Shown one piece after another: positions 63,216 through 64,000 of a stretch of 64,000 nt of DNA. This DNA comes from Bacteroidaceae bacterium (GTDB taxonomy: Bacteria > Bacteroidota > Bacteroidia > Bacteroidales > Muribaculaceae), in NCBI GenBank assembly GCA_021768245.1, contig JAETNO010000004.1:1-64000 (forward strand). Direction: 5' to 3'. The notes beneath the pieces were generated by a model. The model was not told where the DNA came from. It made no database searches and saw only the letters and a program-made list of their open reading frames with translations. Positions within the stretch are counted from its first letter, which is position 1. Each line of letters begins with the position of its first letter. The translations under genes were made by a program, and so were the position numbers.

Positions 63216-64000
63216 ATGATTCATAAGCTTTTACATAGACTCATCGCCATTACATTCATCGCCACAGTGGCCTTGCAGCTGTCTTCGTGCAGCGGGCTTA
63301 TATATGACGATGAAGGAGACTGCTCATCGCACTATATGGTCAGTTTCACGTATGACCGCAACATCAAGTCTGCCGACGCTTTCAAAAACGAGGTAAACTC
63401 AGTGTCGCTCTATGTCTTTGACAAGGCAGGCAATCTCGTATGGGAAAAGACCGAAAGCGGCGAAATCCTGAAAACCGACGGCTATGCCATGGAAGTGCCC
63501 GTAGCACCCGGCACCTACGATGTAATCGCGTGGTGTCACTACTATAAGGACAAAGCGACAGGCTTCACCCTCCGCGGGCAGAACTCCATCAGCACCCTGA
63601 GCGATCTCCACTGCACGGTCGACCGCCTGCGTGATGCCTCCGGCAAAGCCTATACACGCTCCGACCTCCATTCCCTCTATCACGGCTCCCTGAAATCCGT
63701 TGAATTTCCCGAAAAGGAAGGACGGCATGATTTCAAGATTTCACTGACAAAAAACACCAATACAGTCCGGGTCATGCTCCAGCAGATTAACGGCAAGCCG
63801 CTTGACAAGGATGATTTCGACTTCTACCTAACCTCGGCCAACGGTTCGATGGACCACTTCAACCGTCTGAATGACAATGAGACCATAGACTACAGGGCAT
63901 GGTCGAAAAATTCCGGCACCGCAGGGATGCCCGAACTTGAAGGGAGAAGCGGTGACGGGACAATCACCTCACTTTCGGCGGTAGTAGCCGAAATGACAAC
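63216..64000 (+). CDS. FimB/Mfa2 family fimbrial lipoprotein (partial, cut by the window edge)
   Basis: At least 261 codons, open to the window end. ATG 63216 starts a lipoprotein signal peptide with lipobox LQLSSC (Cys at residue 25). The following sequence (SHYMVSFTYDRNIK, NSVSLYVFDKAGNLVWEK, YDVIAWCHY) matches the Mfa2/FimB anchor family, which holds the pilus in the outer membrane and limits its length. It starts 30 bp after the DUF3868 gene, so the pilin genes should follow to the right. Confidence 0.88.
   Translation, partial: MIHKLLHRLIAITFIATVALQLSSCSGLIYDDEGDCSSHYMVSFTYDRNIKSADAFKNEVNSVSLYVFDKAGNLVWEKTESGEILKTDGYAMEVPVAPGTYDVIAWCHYYKDKATGFTLRGQNSISTLSDLHCTVDRLRDASGKAYTRSDLHSLYHGSLKSVEFPEKEGRHDFKISLTKNTNTVRVMLQQINGKPLDKDDFDFYLTSANGSMDHFNRLNDNETIDYRAWSKNSGTAGMPELEGRSGDGTITSLSAVVAEMT

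Overview
The window reads as chromosomal DNA of a member of the order Bacteroidales, most likely a gut-type lineage such as Muribaculaceae (the family is an inference). Direct support: intergenic regions repeatedly show the Bacteroidetes promoter pattern (TTTG or TTG near -33, about 19-20 bp, then TAnnTTTG near -7), Shine-Dalgarno sequences are not conspicuous, and the gene set includes bacterial serine palmitoyltransferase, type B L31, a PorT-like barrel, Mfa2/FimB-type fimbrial genes, a threonine operon with a phosphoglycerate-mutase-like enzyme in the homoserine kinase slot, and methylmalonyl-CoA mutase mutAB. I saw no tRNA, rRNA, CRISPR array, insertion sequence or prophage.

Layout. 1-6.3 kb: a possible leftward gene cut by the edge, a secreted DUF1460 protein, a sigma-54-type activator co-transcribed with a PlsC-like acyltransferase, divergent serine palmitoyltransferase, and a YitT membrane protein. 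6.5-9.7 kb: rplM-rpsI-rpsB-tsf with hairpins in the leader and spacers and a strong terminator. 9.7-11.7 kb: a LytS/LytTR two-component pair. 12-26.8 kb: the most interesting block. A NusG/UpxY-like antiterminator is followed by a tightly packed set: a TolC-like outer membrane protein, a HlyD/Alg44-like fusion protein, a zinc-ribbon TackOD1 protein with a degenerate receiver-like N-terminus, a processive GT2 synthase and a UDP-sugar dehydrogenase. Three sensor kinases follow, and the block ends at a 22-bp hairpin terminator. It looks like a synthase-dependent secretion system for a uronic-acid-containing exopolysaccharide, without visible c-di-GMP (PilZ) input and with no flippase or polymerase.

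26.8-33.2 kb (minus strand): an envelope operon of a LysM plus type-1 periplasmic-binding protein, a PorT-like barrel, a PKD/Ig lipoprotein, a BtuG-like beta-propeller lipoprotein and an exported SagB-type nitroreductase, preceded by rpmE2. A 29-bp perfect palindrome overlaps the rpmE2 promoter. 33.4-39.5 kb (minus): M64 metallopeptidase, pectate-lyase-like PL1, then prfA - membrane protein - pyrF. 39.7-45.2 kb (plus): thrA - PGM-like homoserine kinase - thrC - a GYF/TM2 protein. 45.3-48.9 kb: a CbbX/SpoVK-like AAA+ gene behind a roughly 330-nt leader whose two ends are complementary, then a DEAD-box helicase behind its own leader hairpin. 49-54.3 kb: mutA-mutB, then an iron alcohol dehydrogenase whose stop codon overlaps that of convergent kup. 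56.5-60.7 kb: uvrB and a YgiQ radical SAM protein. 60.8-64 kb: start of a type V fimbrial operon (DUF3575, DUF3868, Mfa2/FimB-like lipoprotein cut by the edge).

The genes fall into housekeeping blocks (translation, threonine and UMP synthesis, DNA repair, propionate metabolism) separated by cell-envelope and surface modules. The B12-related theme recurs: mutAB needs adenosylcobalamin, and the propeller lipoprotein resembles cobalamin-binding BtuG, although no BtuB or cobalamin riboswitch was found here.
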